Shown one piece after another: positions 25,101-36,884 of a stretch of DNA of 64,000 bases; within the stretch, counting starts at the first letter, position 1, and each line of letters opens with the position of its first letter. The stretch spans positions 3,391,748-3,455,747 of the forward strand of contig JAJEKV010000101.1 of the NCBI GenBank assembly GCA_021234155.1, read 5' to 3'. This stretch comes from Isoetes taiwanensis (lineage: Eukaryota; Streptophyta; Lycopodiopsida; Isoetales; Isoetaceae). The notes beneath the pieces were generated by a model. That model was not told where the DNA came from, did no database searches, and saw only the letters and a list, made by a program, of their open reading frames with translations. Made by a program: the position numbers and the translations under genes.

Positions 25101-28100
25101 AAGGCAGTTGAAGCCCATATATATGCTTTATGTCTGCATGTAGTCACTGATTAAAGTTTTTTACATGCCCAAAGGGGCCGAGCAACCTAACCTCGCTTAC
25201 ACTATGGCAATGGGGCCTCAACGCCTAAAAGCCTGCTGGCGGAAAAAGAGAGCTCAGTGGCTGGCAAGATGGAATGTGCAGGAGCATAGGTGCATCCAAG
25301 TGCAAACGGAGGCGTGCATCATTTGCGATAAGATTTGGAGGGGAGGGGGGGGGGGAGGGTAACATTGCAGTGGTATCCAATTTTTGTTGTGTGAGCATGG
25401 GCATCGTTGCATTGTTTTTTTGTCAAGCTTCTAGCAGCAGCGGGGTTGGTGTAATGTTGGAATCATGAATGCTGTTCATAGATTTGTAATTGACTTTCTC
25501 TTTTGCTTCACTAAATGTGGAGTTTGGAAAAGCATCTCTAGAATCATGAAATTGATTACTGTGTTATAAATGTGGTGACGAGGTTAGATGCATGCATGCT
25601 AGAGATGGAAGACGTCTTTTTTCCTTTTTGTTTTTTTTTTTTGGGGGGGTTTGGTGGATGGGGGATGATGATGATGGGGGATGGCTATATGTGAGAGCTA
25701 TTTCGTCTCTATTGATTATTTTCTAGGAAGCCATTATTTAATTTCTAGTTCTTACTTGAATTATGCCACGTTTGGTGCTTATGGCTGGTGTAGGCAATTG
25801 AGTGTAAAACTAATCATAGTAGACATGATCATAGTAGCCAACTAATAATTCATAATGATTTTGCATCCGTGACCTTAATCATGCAATCGTGTAGATTTGT
25901 TTCCCTTGTCCCAAAGGCTGGCTGCTATTGTCTGAGGAGCTTAGAATGATAATATAAGTAACATCCTTTAGTATGTAGAGACATTCTTCGTAACAATTTT
26001 CTCAAAACTATTGCCTACACATATCCTAACCTATATCTCATGTTTACATAATATTCTTCCAAAGCAATCATGGTTTCGAAGACTTTCTAGGCTTCCTCCA
26101 GACTTGCACAATGAATCAATAGAGTCAATGACATGGCACACTTGGCATTGCATAGAGATGTTAGCGCAAGCTGTCTAAGTTTGTTTTGCATTATTATTTC
26201 ATGTGGTCTCCTCAAAATGAATTTACAAAAGTGTGTGTCTTGAACGGACATAATTCAAACAAAGTGGACACAAAGATGCCAACGTCACAATACCCAAAAC
26301 TTATTATCCTTAAATGTTTTCCAAATCATTTTAGCTTGTTGACCTTGATTTGTTGCAACTTGAAATTTCAATCCTTAAAGCAATCATTAGGAAATGCCTT
26401 GTGCATATTTACAAATTATGTTCCATTACCTAGTTATGGAAAAGGATTTGTGAACTGCAATAGGATTGCATCCATCGTCCAGTGGTCCTCAAGGATTTAG
26501 CATTAAATAAGGCAAAATGCCTAAGCTTGGAAGAGTCATGGAACACGGGAACTTGTTGCAAAATAATATGATATGGTTGAAGTAGATAACAGATATTCGC
26601 CTATTTAGAAAAAGCATACTAGGCATTCCATCTTAATGCCCACTTCTGGCGGAATTTTTGGCTCTATTGATCAGTTTGCTAAGTAATTTATATTTTCATT
26701 TCAGGTGACAACTCTGACAGGTCGTTTCAATGTATTGTTGGAGAACGTGCAGATGATCCTCACAGGAGCAAAAAAGTGAATAGAAAATTGAAAAAACTGA
26801 GCAAGAAGTAAACAGGGCATGAAGAAGAATTTTGAGCTGTATAAGCAACGCTTGTTTGACATTCCAAATCTTATGCATCAATTTATCAAGCATGCAATCT
26901 GTATTGACATCTAAGCTATAAATTAATTTACCTCTTACCGTCAATAACATCGTCTGCTCTATCTTTGCTTGAGTTCTGCAACTACAGTCCATATCCAGAA
27001 ATCAATGCTTGTGTCATGATACTACATGTTTACTTGGTAATCTTCCAAAGCTCCAAAGCTCCTAGACGCAGTATCCAAGTCTCCATATATGGGCATACAT
27101 ATCTATAAGTGCATTGTCAGCTCGTCTGTAGCTTTACATGCTTTTATAATGCTCAAAATGCAACTTCTGGATTATACTTGGTCATCTTGATTGAAAGTTT
27201 CATGTCCCACATAATAATTATAAGGCAAGATGAGAAGTGGCCATAGTATGAACAAAATTTATTGCCTACATGCATAGGCATTCTTCAACAAATAACAGGT
27301 CGTCAACCCATGGAAATTCATTGCCCCTGCATGCAAAGCCACTCTCACCGAATAAAGGTTTTCCGATCATACCTTCACTGTATATCATGTTATTATTCAC
27401 CCAATTGCTGTAAGTAATACATAAGTCTAATGTTAGTCACTGCTGCAGCACCAGCAACAATTAAACTCCATAGGATGATCTTCAAACCTCCTTATTCTAA
27501 TGATGTTGGAGACGTCTGTAAATTTCTTCTGTTGCTAAATAAACTGCAATGACATGTGCAGAATGAATATGGATTTGCTGCAATGGGATTAGCATCTGGA
27601 TTTACACGATTAGCATTTGAATGTCATGATTGCTGCTTGAACATGGCAGAGAGATGCCTTTCTCTAGATCCTCCATTCTCACATTTGAGAATAACCAAGA
27701 ATGACCTTGACTGAGAAAGGTCTCTTCAAAAAGCTCACATCCTTGCATTCTACAAAATTTTCAAGCTCGTAGAAAAACCAATAAATTGAAGTACTGCCTT
27801 TGCACCCTTGGTACTAATGAAGCCTTAACAGACCATAATTATCCAGTTCAAATAGTCTAAGGTAGCTTAAGGAACCCTGGGATCATCATATTCTCTTCTG
27901 AATACTATTTATCTAGCAATGAGCAGGACTTGCAATTGAAGCAAGCCATGAATTGAAAAGTGGAGTTATTGATGGCTTTCTTCTTACAAGATCATTGATA
28001 ACTAAGGTCTATTAAAAAAAACACATGCATGGCCACGGGAGGAAATGAGCCGGCAATAACTAGTCACAATAATTAGCAAATCATTCAATTTCCCTAAACA

Positions 28101-28450
28101 CAACTGCAAACCATCACCTTAAATAACATGAGATAAGCTCCAAAATATGCAAGTCCTGGCAGCACGTCTCCTTCGATTCCTAGGGCCTGCAAAACCACAA
28201 GGATCACGGGCCTGCATAAAAAAAAGTGTGGATGTGAACATTCCAAGAGTATTAAACTCTAAAGATTATTTCAAGCAAAATCACATTGCACAAATTAGTA
28301 AAGTGATCACTTTAAATAACATGCAGGCAAGCTCTAGAATATGCACAGCTTAGCAGCATTTCCCCTTTAGAACGTGTATCGTCAAACAGTTGAAATACTA
28401 GATTAAATATGCTAGCTTAGGGGCATCTCAATTTGATGCAAAACCCTGGA
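25100..28450 (+). repeat. L1 block of BiP unit B
   Basis: Nearly identical to L1 of unit A, including the same 5' portion (25160-26520). It also contains about 280 bp (26525-26805) that A has lost and C keeps. It holds the conserved short frame (25165-25362), a poly-G run near 25340 and the poly-T/poly-G tract at about 25617-25685. The remainder shows no gene. Confidence 0.75.
25165..25362 (+). other. Short conserved frame in L1, unassigned
   Basis: A 65-codon frame starting MPKGAEQPNLAYTMAMGPQR, followed by a Trp/Arg/Lys-rich stretch (ACWRKKRAQWLARWNVQEH) and ending in a poly-Gly run coded by the G tract. The same start and core are present at 39311-39583 (copy C) and 18679-18909 (copy A, shifted), and a diverged form is at about 5636-5800. 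Conservation here only reflects recent duplication. The old copy is not conserved in frame. No family was recognised. Confidence 0.2.
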
Positions 28451-28816
28451 TACCTTACAAAGGATGGTTTCTTCGCCCATATAGTAATGCACAGCATATG
28501 CAACCAATTTTAATAACATGCTGTCAATCCTCCACATGCTGCTATTACATGCAACAAAACGAATTTAAGGGGCATATAGTATTTTGCGCATAAAATCACC
28601 ATACTCTTCCATTTCGTGCCAAGATCGGCCAGCAAAGAATTAGGTTCAATAACAACTCATCAAGAAGAAAAAAAATATGAATTTTGCCTTTTTTTCCCTT
28701 TTCCCTTTTGCGTTTCTTTTCATTTCCTTTGCCCTTTTCCTTGCTTGTTTAAAAGAAGCAGAGTGGTGAGAAGCAGAAGCAGAAGAGAGTGTTGAGAGAA
28801 GCAGAGGCAGTAGAGA
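28450..28816 (+). promoter_or_regulatory. BiP copy B promoter and 5' leader
   Basis: Same layout as for copy A: a pyrimidine patch at about 28686-28749 and a purine-rich leader with 'agaagcag' repeats up to the ATG at 28817. It differs from A and C at only a few bases near 28675. Confidence 0.5.
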
Positions 28817-30829
28817 ATGTCGAGGGAAGTAGCTCATGTTAGCAGATTAGGTCTATGCTTGGTTTTTCTTACAATTTGGGTTGTATCTGTAGCAGCAGGC
28901 GCAGAAGAAGCTCCCAAATTAGATACAGTAATTGGTATTGATCTGGGAACAACATATTCTTGTGTGGGTGTTTATAACAAAGATGGGCATGTAGAAATCA
29001 TAGCCAATGACCAGGGAAATCGAATCACACCATCATGGGTAGCCTTCACAGATTCTGAAAGGCTTATTGGAGAGGCAGCCAAGAACCAAGCTGCTTCTAA
29101 CCCCCGAAAGGACAATTTTTGACCCTAAACGTTTGATTGGAAGGAAGTTTGACGACAAAGAAGTCCAAAATGATATGAAACTATTGCCCTACAAGATCAT
29201 CAACAAAGATGGGAAACCTTATATACAAGTTAAGATCAAGGATGGCGAAGTTAAGCTTTTCAGCCCAGAGGAGATTAGCGCTATGATTTTGATAAAAATG
29301 AAGGAAACTGCCGAGGCATTCTTAGGAAAGGTCGTAAAAATCTTTATTATCACTTTGTCCCGACTTATTTCAATGATGCACGAGAGACAGGCCACAAAAG
29401 ATCTTTGGTATCATTCTTTGGACTTAACGTGGCTCGTGATTGCGAATGAGCCAAGCGGGCGTGCAAAGATTGGCTTATGGACTTAATGAGAAGGGAAACG
29501 AGAAGAACATACTTGTGTTTGACCTTGGTGGTGGTACCTTTGATGTCAGCATCTTAACAATTGATAATGGAGTATTTGAAGTTTTAGCCACAAGTGGTGA
29601 TACTCATCTTGGCGGAGAGGATTTTGACCACAGAATTATGGAGCACTTCATTAAACTCATCAAGAAGAAGTACAACAAGGACATTAGCAAGGATAGCAGG
29701 GCTATTGGGAAACTTCGTCGCGAGGCAGAGCGTGCAAAGAGGGCACTCGAAGAATTAAAGCACCAAGTTAGAATTGAGGTTGAGAGTCTTTTTGATGGTG
29801 TTGATTTCTCTGAACCACTTACCAGAGCAAGGTTTGAGGAGCTTAACAATGACTTGTTCAAGAAGACATTGGGCCCTGTTAGGAAGGCCATGAATGATGC
29901 TGGCCTTAAGAAGTCATGATTGATGAAATCGTTCTTGTTGGAGGAAGTACTCGTATCCCAAAGATACAGCAATTGTTGAAGGACTACTTTGAGGGCAAGG
30001 AGCCTAGCAAGGGAGTCAATCCTGATGAGGCTGTAGCCTATGGTGCAGCAGTTCAAGGAGGCATTCTAAGTGGGGAAGGCGTGAAGAGACTAAAGATGCA
30101 CTCATCCTTGATGCCACTCCTTTGACCCTTGGCATTGAAACTGTTGGTGGAGTGATGACAAAGCTCATTCCTGGGTGGGTTCTACGATTCCAACTAAAAA
30201 ATCCCAAGTGTTTAGCACCTATCGGGATAAGCAAACAAGCGGTAATGCATTGTGTCTTTGAAGGAGAAAGAAGCTTGACAAAAGATTGTCGGGAACTTGG
30301 AAAATTTGATTTGAGCGGTATTGCCCCAGCTCCAAGAGGTATTCCTCAGATTGAAGTTACTTTTGAAGTAGATGCAGATGGAATTCTAAAAGTGAAGGCA
30401 GAGGATAAAAGCGTCCCCAGAAAGAGAGAAGATCATCATTACTGCTGACAAAGATCGTTTATCTTCAGATGAGGTTGATAGAATGATCAAGGAGGCTGAG
30501 GAATATGCAGAGCAAGATAAGAAGGTGAAGGAAAAGATTGATGCCAGGAATAGATTGGAGACATATGTGTACAACATGAAGAGTTCAATTGGTGACAAGG
30601 ACAAGCTAGCGGATAAGCTAGATTCTGATGACAAAGAAAAGATTGAGTTTGAATTGAAGGAAATCTTGGAGTGGTTGGACGATAACCAAAGTCTTTGAAG
30701 GGGAGGATTTGAAGAGAAATTCTGAAGGAGATTGAGGATGTTTGCAATCCCATAATAACCAAGGTTTATCAAAAGACTGGTGCTCATGCCTCAGAGGAAG
30801 AGGATGAAGATCACTCTGAAAGGCTGTAA
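28817..30829 (+). CDS. BiP: BiP, ER-lumenal Hsp70 chaperone, copy B (frame broken)
   Basis: Same gene as copy A with the best N-terminus: signal peptide, [18 protein letters not shown] and the DLGTTYS motif are in one frame. The frame then breaks at an extra C near 29103 ('aacccccgaaagg' against 'aaccccgaaagg' in A). A 120-base stretch (29337-29460) is scrambled where A reads [13 protein letters not shown]. The middle (about 29470-29915) is the cleanest of the three copies, holding [28 protein letters not shown] and [13 protein letters not shown]. Further breaks lie near 29915, 30090, 30170, 30235, 30415, 30695 and 30720. The tail reads DHSERL because of extra bases near 30819-30822, where A and C read DHSEL. 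It is intronless. W and truncated K blocks follow downstream. Confidence 0.85.
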
Positions 30830-31620
30830 ATATCTTGAGACATTCAAAATTCATGGTCGCGAAGTATAATGACACAAATACTTGTAGATATGGAAATAGT
30901 AATCGAGATGTATATTAGCTTATGCTTATTATCTGGTTTTCACACCACTTGTCTTAGCTTTCAACTTTTCTAATAACTTTTAAAAATTTTGTACACTTTC
31001 TATAAAATTTATCCAAGCATGTTAGACATGCATTTACAAGATTTTGCTTGCATGAAACAAAAGAAAAGAAGAAGTGGTAATGAATGAAGGTGGAAGATGG
31101 ATGTTGAAATTGTCCAAAGTAACAAAATAAACTTGTCATTAACAAGTCTTGCAACCCAATAATCTTGCAACCCAATGTCTTTACTTTCTTGACCGCAAAG
31201 AAATATATAAATTTGGAGCTTGGAAAACATCGCTTTTAATTTTCTTTTGGATGGTAAGACTTGTCAGGGCAAACATAGATGGAACTTTGGCCAATGTTGC
31301 TTACAAAAATGCATTGGCAAAAGAAAGAGATCATATAAAGGGTATAAATTGTAGTCTTGAATATTAAATTGAAAAATGCACATCTATCTTTTTAAAGGTT
31401 TGCAAATTCTTGCAAACAACCATCTCTAATCATATGACAAGCAGGAGGCGTGCCGCCGTTTGTTATATTTTGCAGAAAAAGGGCTTCTCTTTCAAGTTCC
31501 AAAAATGTCTAGATGCCAAAATTGATTTCAACAAGTCGATTCAAGTGCTTCTTGTTGGTGTTAATGATGGCAAACGTAGTTTGTGCCTAGATGCCAAGAT
31601 CTGATGGCCTTCAAAATTGA
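30830..31620 (+). repeat. T-W-truncated K after BiP copy B
   Basis: T (30830-31240), W (about 31250-31440) and a K block that ends at 'cttcaaaattga' (31620) and is joined directly to the middle of another T block ('aggtggaagatgg'). The same composite follows BiP copy C (46131-46879). Within K the frame reads KGFSFKFQKCLDAK then IDFNKSIQVLLVGVNDGKRS. Confidence 0.75.
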
Positions 31621-31854
31621 AGGTGGAAGATGGACCTCGAAATTGTCCAAAGTAACAAAATAAACTTGTCACTAACAAGTCTTGCAACCCAATAGCATTG
31701 GTTGGATGTCTCTAGTTTGTTGACCGCAAGAAATATATGAATTTGAAGCTTGGAAAACATTGCTTTGATCAATTTTCTTCAACTAAGTCCCACCCGCTTA
31801 CGGTTATGTTATCGGGCATACATTCTCGGGCCGCTTGCATCTTTGGATGGTAAG
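31621..31854 (+). repeat. Partial T block starting at the shared K/T junction
   Basis: Starts at 'aggtggaagatggacctcg' and runs through 'cactaacaagtcttgc' to the next W block. The same truncated T follows the identical junction at 37661, 46880 and 62417. Confidence 0.7.
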
Positions 31855-33512
31855 ACTTGTCCGGGCAAACATAGATGGAACTTTGGCCAATGTTCCTTAC
31901 AAAAATGCATTGGCAAAGAAACAGATCATAGAAAGGGTATAAATTGTAGTCTTGAAATATTCAATTGAAATGCACATCTTAAAGAGTAAGTACACGCTTT
32001 TAAAGGTTTGCAAATTCTTGTAAACAACCATCTATAATCATAAGACAAGCGGAGGCGTGCCATTGTTAGTTGTATTTTTTGCGAAAGGGTTTCTCATTCA
32101 AGTTCTAAAAGTGCCTAGGCGGTGGCCTTCAAAATTGATTTCAACAAGTCGATTCAAGTGCTTCTTGTTGGTGTTAATGATGGCAAACGTAGTCGATAGA
32201 TACTCTATATGAATCTTTTTGTCACTATTGTTAACATCTCCACTCATCTTTATATTATTAACTCCTCGCGGTGTCATGGATCACGCCCTAAAACTTTGAT
32301 CTGCCCAGATTTACTTGAAATTTTTTACGATGGCTTAGATTTACTTGAAAAAATTGGTCGGTGCTTTACTTTTCTTTCTTAAGTTTTCCACGTTTTTAAA
32401 AACACTCACGGTGCCATTGGCGAGGATATGACGGGGGTAGCAATGGAGCAGGTTGTGGAAATAGGATGCGGAAAGCCCGTTTCCAGTTTCACAAATTTGT
32501 AAAAATTAGTGAGTTACTTTAGAAAGCATCTTCACAAAGCAAGCTTCTTTATATCCTATGAAGTCTTCTTCTCTTTTTGTGGTCAGGCGTGGCTTGGTGG
32601 TTGGATTTGCTACATCTAATTTAGACAACAAAAATAACCCAAATAATCTGACATTTATGTGTTGATTCCCTTGCTCCAGAGGTCCAAATCTAGCGCTCCA
32701 TCCTCCTAGATGTCTCTAGGTTTGTTCCTGTCCCCCTCACCTTGCCAATCGCATTATTTTCGATCTTCTTTATGATAACTCCAAGCATTGGCACAAAAGC
32801 TGTCATTGTTTATTATGATGTCTGCATGATTGGATTGGAATGAAGACCCACGAGTAAAGAATTATATAGTTTAGATACAGAAACATATGCTCTTATTCAC
32901 ATGCACATGGCAAAGAGATTTCTTTGCTTCTAATATGATGCCAAACCAAGCCAAGTTCTCTTCATTTGGGAGGATGGACCCCCTAAAAGACTGCTTTTAT
33001 CGTTGCTTTTACCTCTGTTGTATATGATAAAAAATTTAATGACAAATGGAGCTTTGTTGGAATCTGCATGTTATAGCGTTTTGGCCATGGGATGCACATG
33101 ACGTTGTGCCTTATTATTTATGTTTCATTATCTTCTATTCTATCTCTCTCTCTTTCTCTTAAATATAGTCAATGTGTGTGCTCCGATTATTTTGTACTTT
33201 GGTACTTTTACAATGTTGGACTAGCAAGGAAATTGCAATTTCTGAGTTTTAGTTCTCATGAAGTTCTTCTTAAAAGGCGGTTGAAGTCCATAACTATATG
33301 CTTTATAATGTCTGCATGTATTCTTTGGTTAAAGTCTTCTATATGCTTTCTAATCTTTGCATGTCTTCATTGGTTAAAGTCTATCATCAGGTTCTTCTAT
33401 TGATGAGAGAATTGGCATGTCATCATAAATTCTTTTACTTTTTTGCACGTAAATGCAGCATTGACTATGCCTTCATTGTAGCTTGCTTTTAATTTTCTCT
33501 CTTCTACTTCAG

Positions 33513-33575
33513 TATTGTGCAAGTGGTTCATTTAGAAGAAAAGCAAGCCTTTTTTTAAGGTGCATGCTAAGTTAG
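33513..33575 (+). other. Exon-like segment in L2, unassigned
   Basis: A 63-base segment preceded by a polypyrimidine tract and AG ('ctcttctacttcag') and followed by a consensus 5' splice site ('gttag|gtgagt'). One frame reads IVQVVHLEEKQAFFKVHAKL, though the T run inside varies in length among copies (6 to 9), so the frame is uncertain. Copies are at about 36027-36089, 60185-60248 and 61934-61997. Another AG after a pyrimidine-rich stretch lies upstream ('gcacgtaaatgcag'). It may be part of a gene that once lay next to BiP. No family was recognised. Confidence 0.25.
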
Positions 33576-33880
33576 GTGAGTTTTATCATCTGCAAAACAC
33601 AAACGATTCAAGAAATCTTGCAATTTATCTTTCTCACTTTTATCTTCGCATGCTCTTTCTAGGTATCCTAAATATTGCAAAGAATGTCCAGCAGAAACCA
33701 CTAAGCTTGAATAATGTAAACATTTTGAATAATGTGGACAATTTGAGATTATGTAAACTTCATTAGACTTATTTGCTTACATTGATCCTTCATATGCTCT
33801 TGCTAACATAGCTAAATGAAAGAGCAAAGCTATCAATCACTTTTACTATCTAAGTATCACTTTCACTTTTACTGTCACTT

Positions 33881-34100
33881 TCACTCTGAGCTGTAAATAT
33901 CTTGAGACATTCAAAATTCATGGTCACGAGTAATGACACAAATAGCTGTAGATATGGAAATAGTAATCTGAGATGTATATTAGCTTATGCTTATTATCTA
34001 GTTTGTTCACACCAATTTTCTTAGCTTCCAACTTTTCTAATAACTTCTAAACATTTTGCACACTTTTTATAAAAATTTATCCAGCATGTTCGACATGCAT
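33881..34100 (+). pseudogene. BiP 3' end fragment fused to L2 (unit 1)
   Basis: 'tcactctgagctgtaaat' at 33881-33898 is the BiP C-terminus (HSEL and stop), followed by the BiP 3'-UTR. It is preceded by L2 sequence and not by the rest of the gene. The same fusion is at about 36396-36411 and 60556-60571, so it was copied with the unit. Confidence 0.7.
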
Positions 34101-34369
34101 TTACAACACTTTGCTTGCATCAAACAAAAGAAAAGAAGAAGTGGTAATGAGTGAAGGTGGAAGATGGACCTCAAAATTGTCCAAAGTAACAAAATAAACT
34201 TGTCACTAACAAGTCTTGCAGCCAATAGCATTGGTTGGATGTCTCTTCTTTGCTGACTGCAAGAAATATATGAATTTGGAGCTTGGAAAACATTGCTTTG
34301 ATCAATTTTCTTCATATCTGGCTATTTTATCGGGCATGCATTCTGATGCTTGCATGCTGGATGGTAAGA

Positions 34370-36884
34370 CTTGTCCGGGCAAACATAGATGGAACTTTGG
34401 CCAATGTTCCTTACAAAAATGCATTGGCAAAGAAACAGATCATAGAAAGGGTATAAATTGTAGTGTTGAAATATTCAATTGAAATGCACATCTTAAAGAG
34501 TAAGTACACGCTTTTAAAGGTTTGCAAATTCTTGTAAACAACCATCTCTAATCATAAGACAAGCAGGAGACGTGCCATTGTTAGTTGTATTTTGCAGAAA
34601 GGGTTTCTCATTCAAGTTCCAAAAGTGCCTAGATGTCAAGTAAGATACAGTGGGCTTCAAAATTGATTTCAACAAGTCGATTCAAGTGCTTCTTGTTGGT
34701 GTTAATGATGGCAAACGTAGTCTGATAGATACTCTATATGAATCTGTTTGTCACTATTGTTAACATCTCCACTCATCTTTATATTATTAACTCCTGTGTC
34801 ATGGATCACGCCCTAAAACTTTGGACGGCCCAGATTTACTTGAAATTTTTTCTGATGGCTTAGATTTACTTGAAAAAATTGGTCGGTACTTTTCTTTCTT
34901 AAGTTTTCCACGTTTTAAGGCTGCTACGGCTGCCATTGGCAGGATATGACAGGGTAGCAATGGAGCAGTTGTGGAAATAGGGTGCGGAAGGAAGCCGTTT
35001 TCCAGTTTCACAAATTTGTAAAATTCGTGAGTTACTTTAGAAAGCATCTTCACAAAGCAAGCTTCTTTATATCCTATGAAGTCTTCTTCTCTTTTGCAGT
35101 GCGTGGCTTGGTGGTTGGATTTGCTACATCTAATTTAGACAACAAAAATAACCCAAATAATCTGTCATTTATGTGTTGATTCCCTTGCTCCAGAGGTCCA
35201 AATCTAGCGCTCCATCCTCCTAGATGTCTCTAGGTTTGTTCCCCGTCCCCCCACCTTGCCACTCGTGATTATTTTCGATCTTCTTTATGATAACTCCAAG
35301 CATTGGCACAAAAGTCGTCATTGTTTATTATGATGTTCGCATGATTGGATTGGAATGAAGACCCACAGTAAAGAATTATATAGTTTAGATACGTAAACAT
35401 ATGCTCTTATTCACATGCACATGGCAAAGAGATTTCTTTGCTTCTAATATGATGCCAAACCAAGCCAAGTTCTCTTCATTTGGGAGGATGGACCCCTAAA
35501 AGATCGCTTTTATCGTTGCTTTTACCTCTCATTGTATATGATAAAAAATTTAATGACAAATGGAGCTTTGTTGGAATGCATGTTATAGCGTTTTGGCCAT
35601 GGGATGCACATGACGTTGTGCCTTATTATTTATGTTTCATTATCTTCTATTCTCTCTCTCTCTTTCTCTTAAATATAGTCAATGTGTGTGTCTCGATTAT
35701 TTTGTACTTTGGTACTTTTACAATGTTGGACTAGCAAGGAAATTGCAATTTCGAAGTTTTAGTTCTCATGAAGTTCTTCTTAAAAAGGCGGTTGAAGTCC
35801 ATAACTATATGCTTTATAATGTCTGCATGTATTCTTTGGTTAAAGTCTTCTATATGCTTTCTAATCTTTGCATGTCTTCATTGGTTAAAGTCTATCATCA
35901 GGTTCTTCTATTGATGAGAGAATTGGCATGTCATCATAAATTCTTTTACTTTTTTGCACGTAAATGCAGCATTGACTATGCCTTCATTGTAGCTTGCTTT
36001 TAATTTTCTCTCTTCTACTTCAGTATTGTGCAAGTGGTTCATTTAGAAGAAAAGCAAGCCTTTTTTAAGGTGCATGCTAAGTTAGGTGAGTTTTATCATC
36101 TCGGGAAAACACAAAACGATTCAAGAAATCTTGCAATTTATCTTTCTCACTTTTATCTTCTTGATGCTCTTTCTAGGTATCCTAAATATTGCAAAGAATG
36201 TCCAGCCAGAAACCACTAAGCTTGAATAATGTAAACATTTTGAATAATGTGGACAATTTGAGATTATGTAAACTTCATTAGACTTATTTGCTTACATTGA
36301 TCCTTCATATGCTCTTGCTAACATAGCTAAATGAAAGAGCAAAGCTATCAATCACTTTTACTATCTAAGTATCACTTTCACTTTTACTGTCACTTTCACT
36401 CTGAGCTGTAAATATCTTGAGACATTCAAAATTCATGGTCACGAAAGTAATGACACAAATAGCTGTAGATATGGAAATAGTAATCTGAGATGTATATTAG
36501 CTTATGCTTATTATCTAGTTTGTTCACACCAATTTTCTTAGCTTCCAACTTTTCTAATAACTTCTAAACATTTTGCACACTTTTTATAAAAATTTATCCA
36601 GCATGTTCGACATGCATTTACAACACTTTGCTTGCATCAAACAAAAGAAAAGAAGAAGTGGTAATGAGTGAAGGTGGAAGATGGACCTCAAAATTGTCCA
36701 AAGTAACAAAATAAACTTGTCACTAACAAGTCTTGCAGCCAATAGCATTGGTTGGATGTCTCTTCTTTCTTTTTACGCAAGAAATATATGAATTTGGAGC
36801 TTGGAAAACATTGCTTTGATCAATTTTCTTCATATCTGGCTATTTTATCGGGCATGCATTCTGATGCTTGCATGCTGGATGGTA
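34370..36884 (+). repeat. Type II unit 2, 2.5-kb tandem repeat
   Basis: Second of the tandem pair: W to 34565, K to 34735, G to 35160, P to 35755, L2 to 36395, BiP tail (stop near 36411) and T to about 36880. It is nearly identical to unit 1, with small changes such as a missing 'ctgc' near 35577, altered bases near 36102 and an 'agcc' near 36205. Confidence 0.8.

Larger units (their letters stand above)
31855..34369 (+). repeat. Type II unit 1 (W-K-G-P-L2-T), 2.5-kb tandem repeat
   Basis: First of two adjacent units with a spacing of about 2,515 bp. Order: W (to 32045), K (to 32215), G (32220-32640), P (32650-33260), L2 (33260-33880), then the last five BiP codons plus stop (33882-33896) and T (to about 34360). 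Unlike type I units it has no BiP body. Alignment with unit 2 is almost gap-free, and most differences are at CAG/CTG sites. Confidence 0.8.

Noticed and set aside
34680-34720. K-block GVNDGKRS as a Walker A P-loop
   Set aside because: The spacing and the residue after GK do not fit GxxxxGK[ST].
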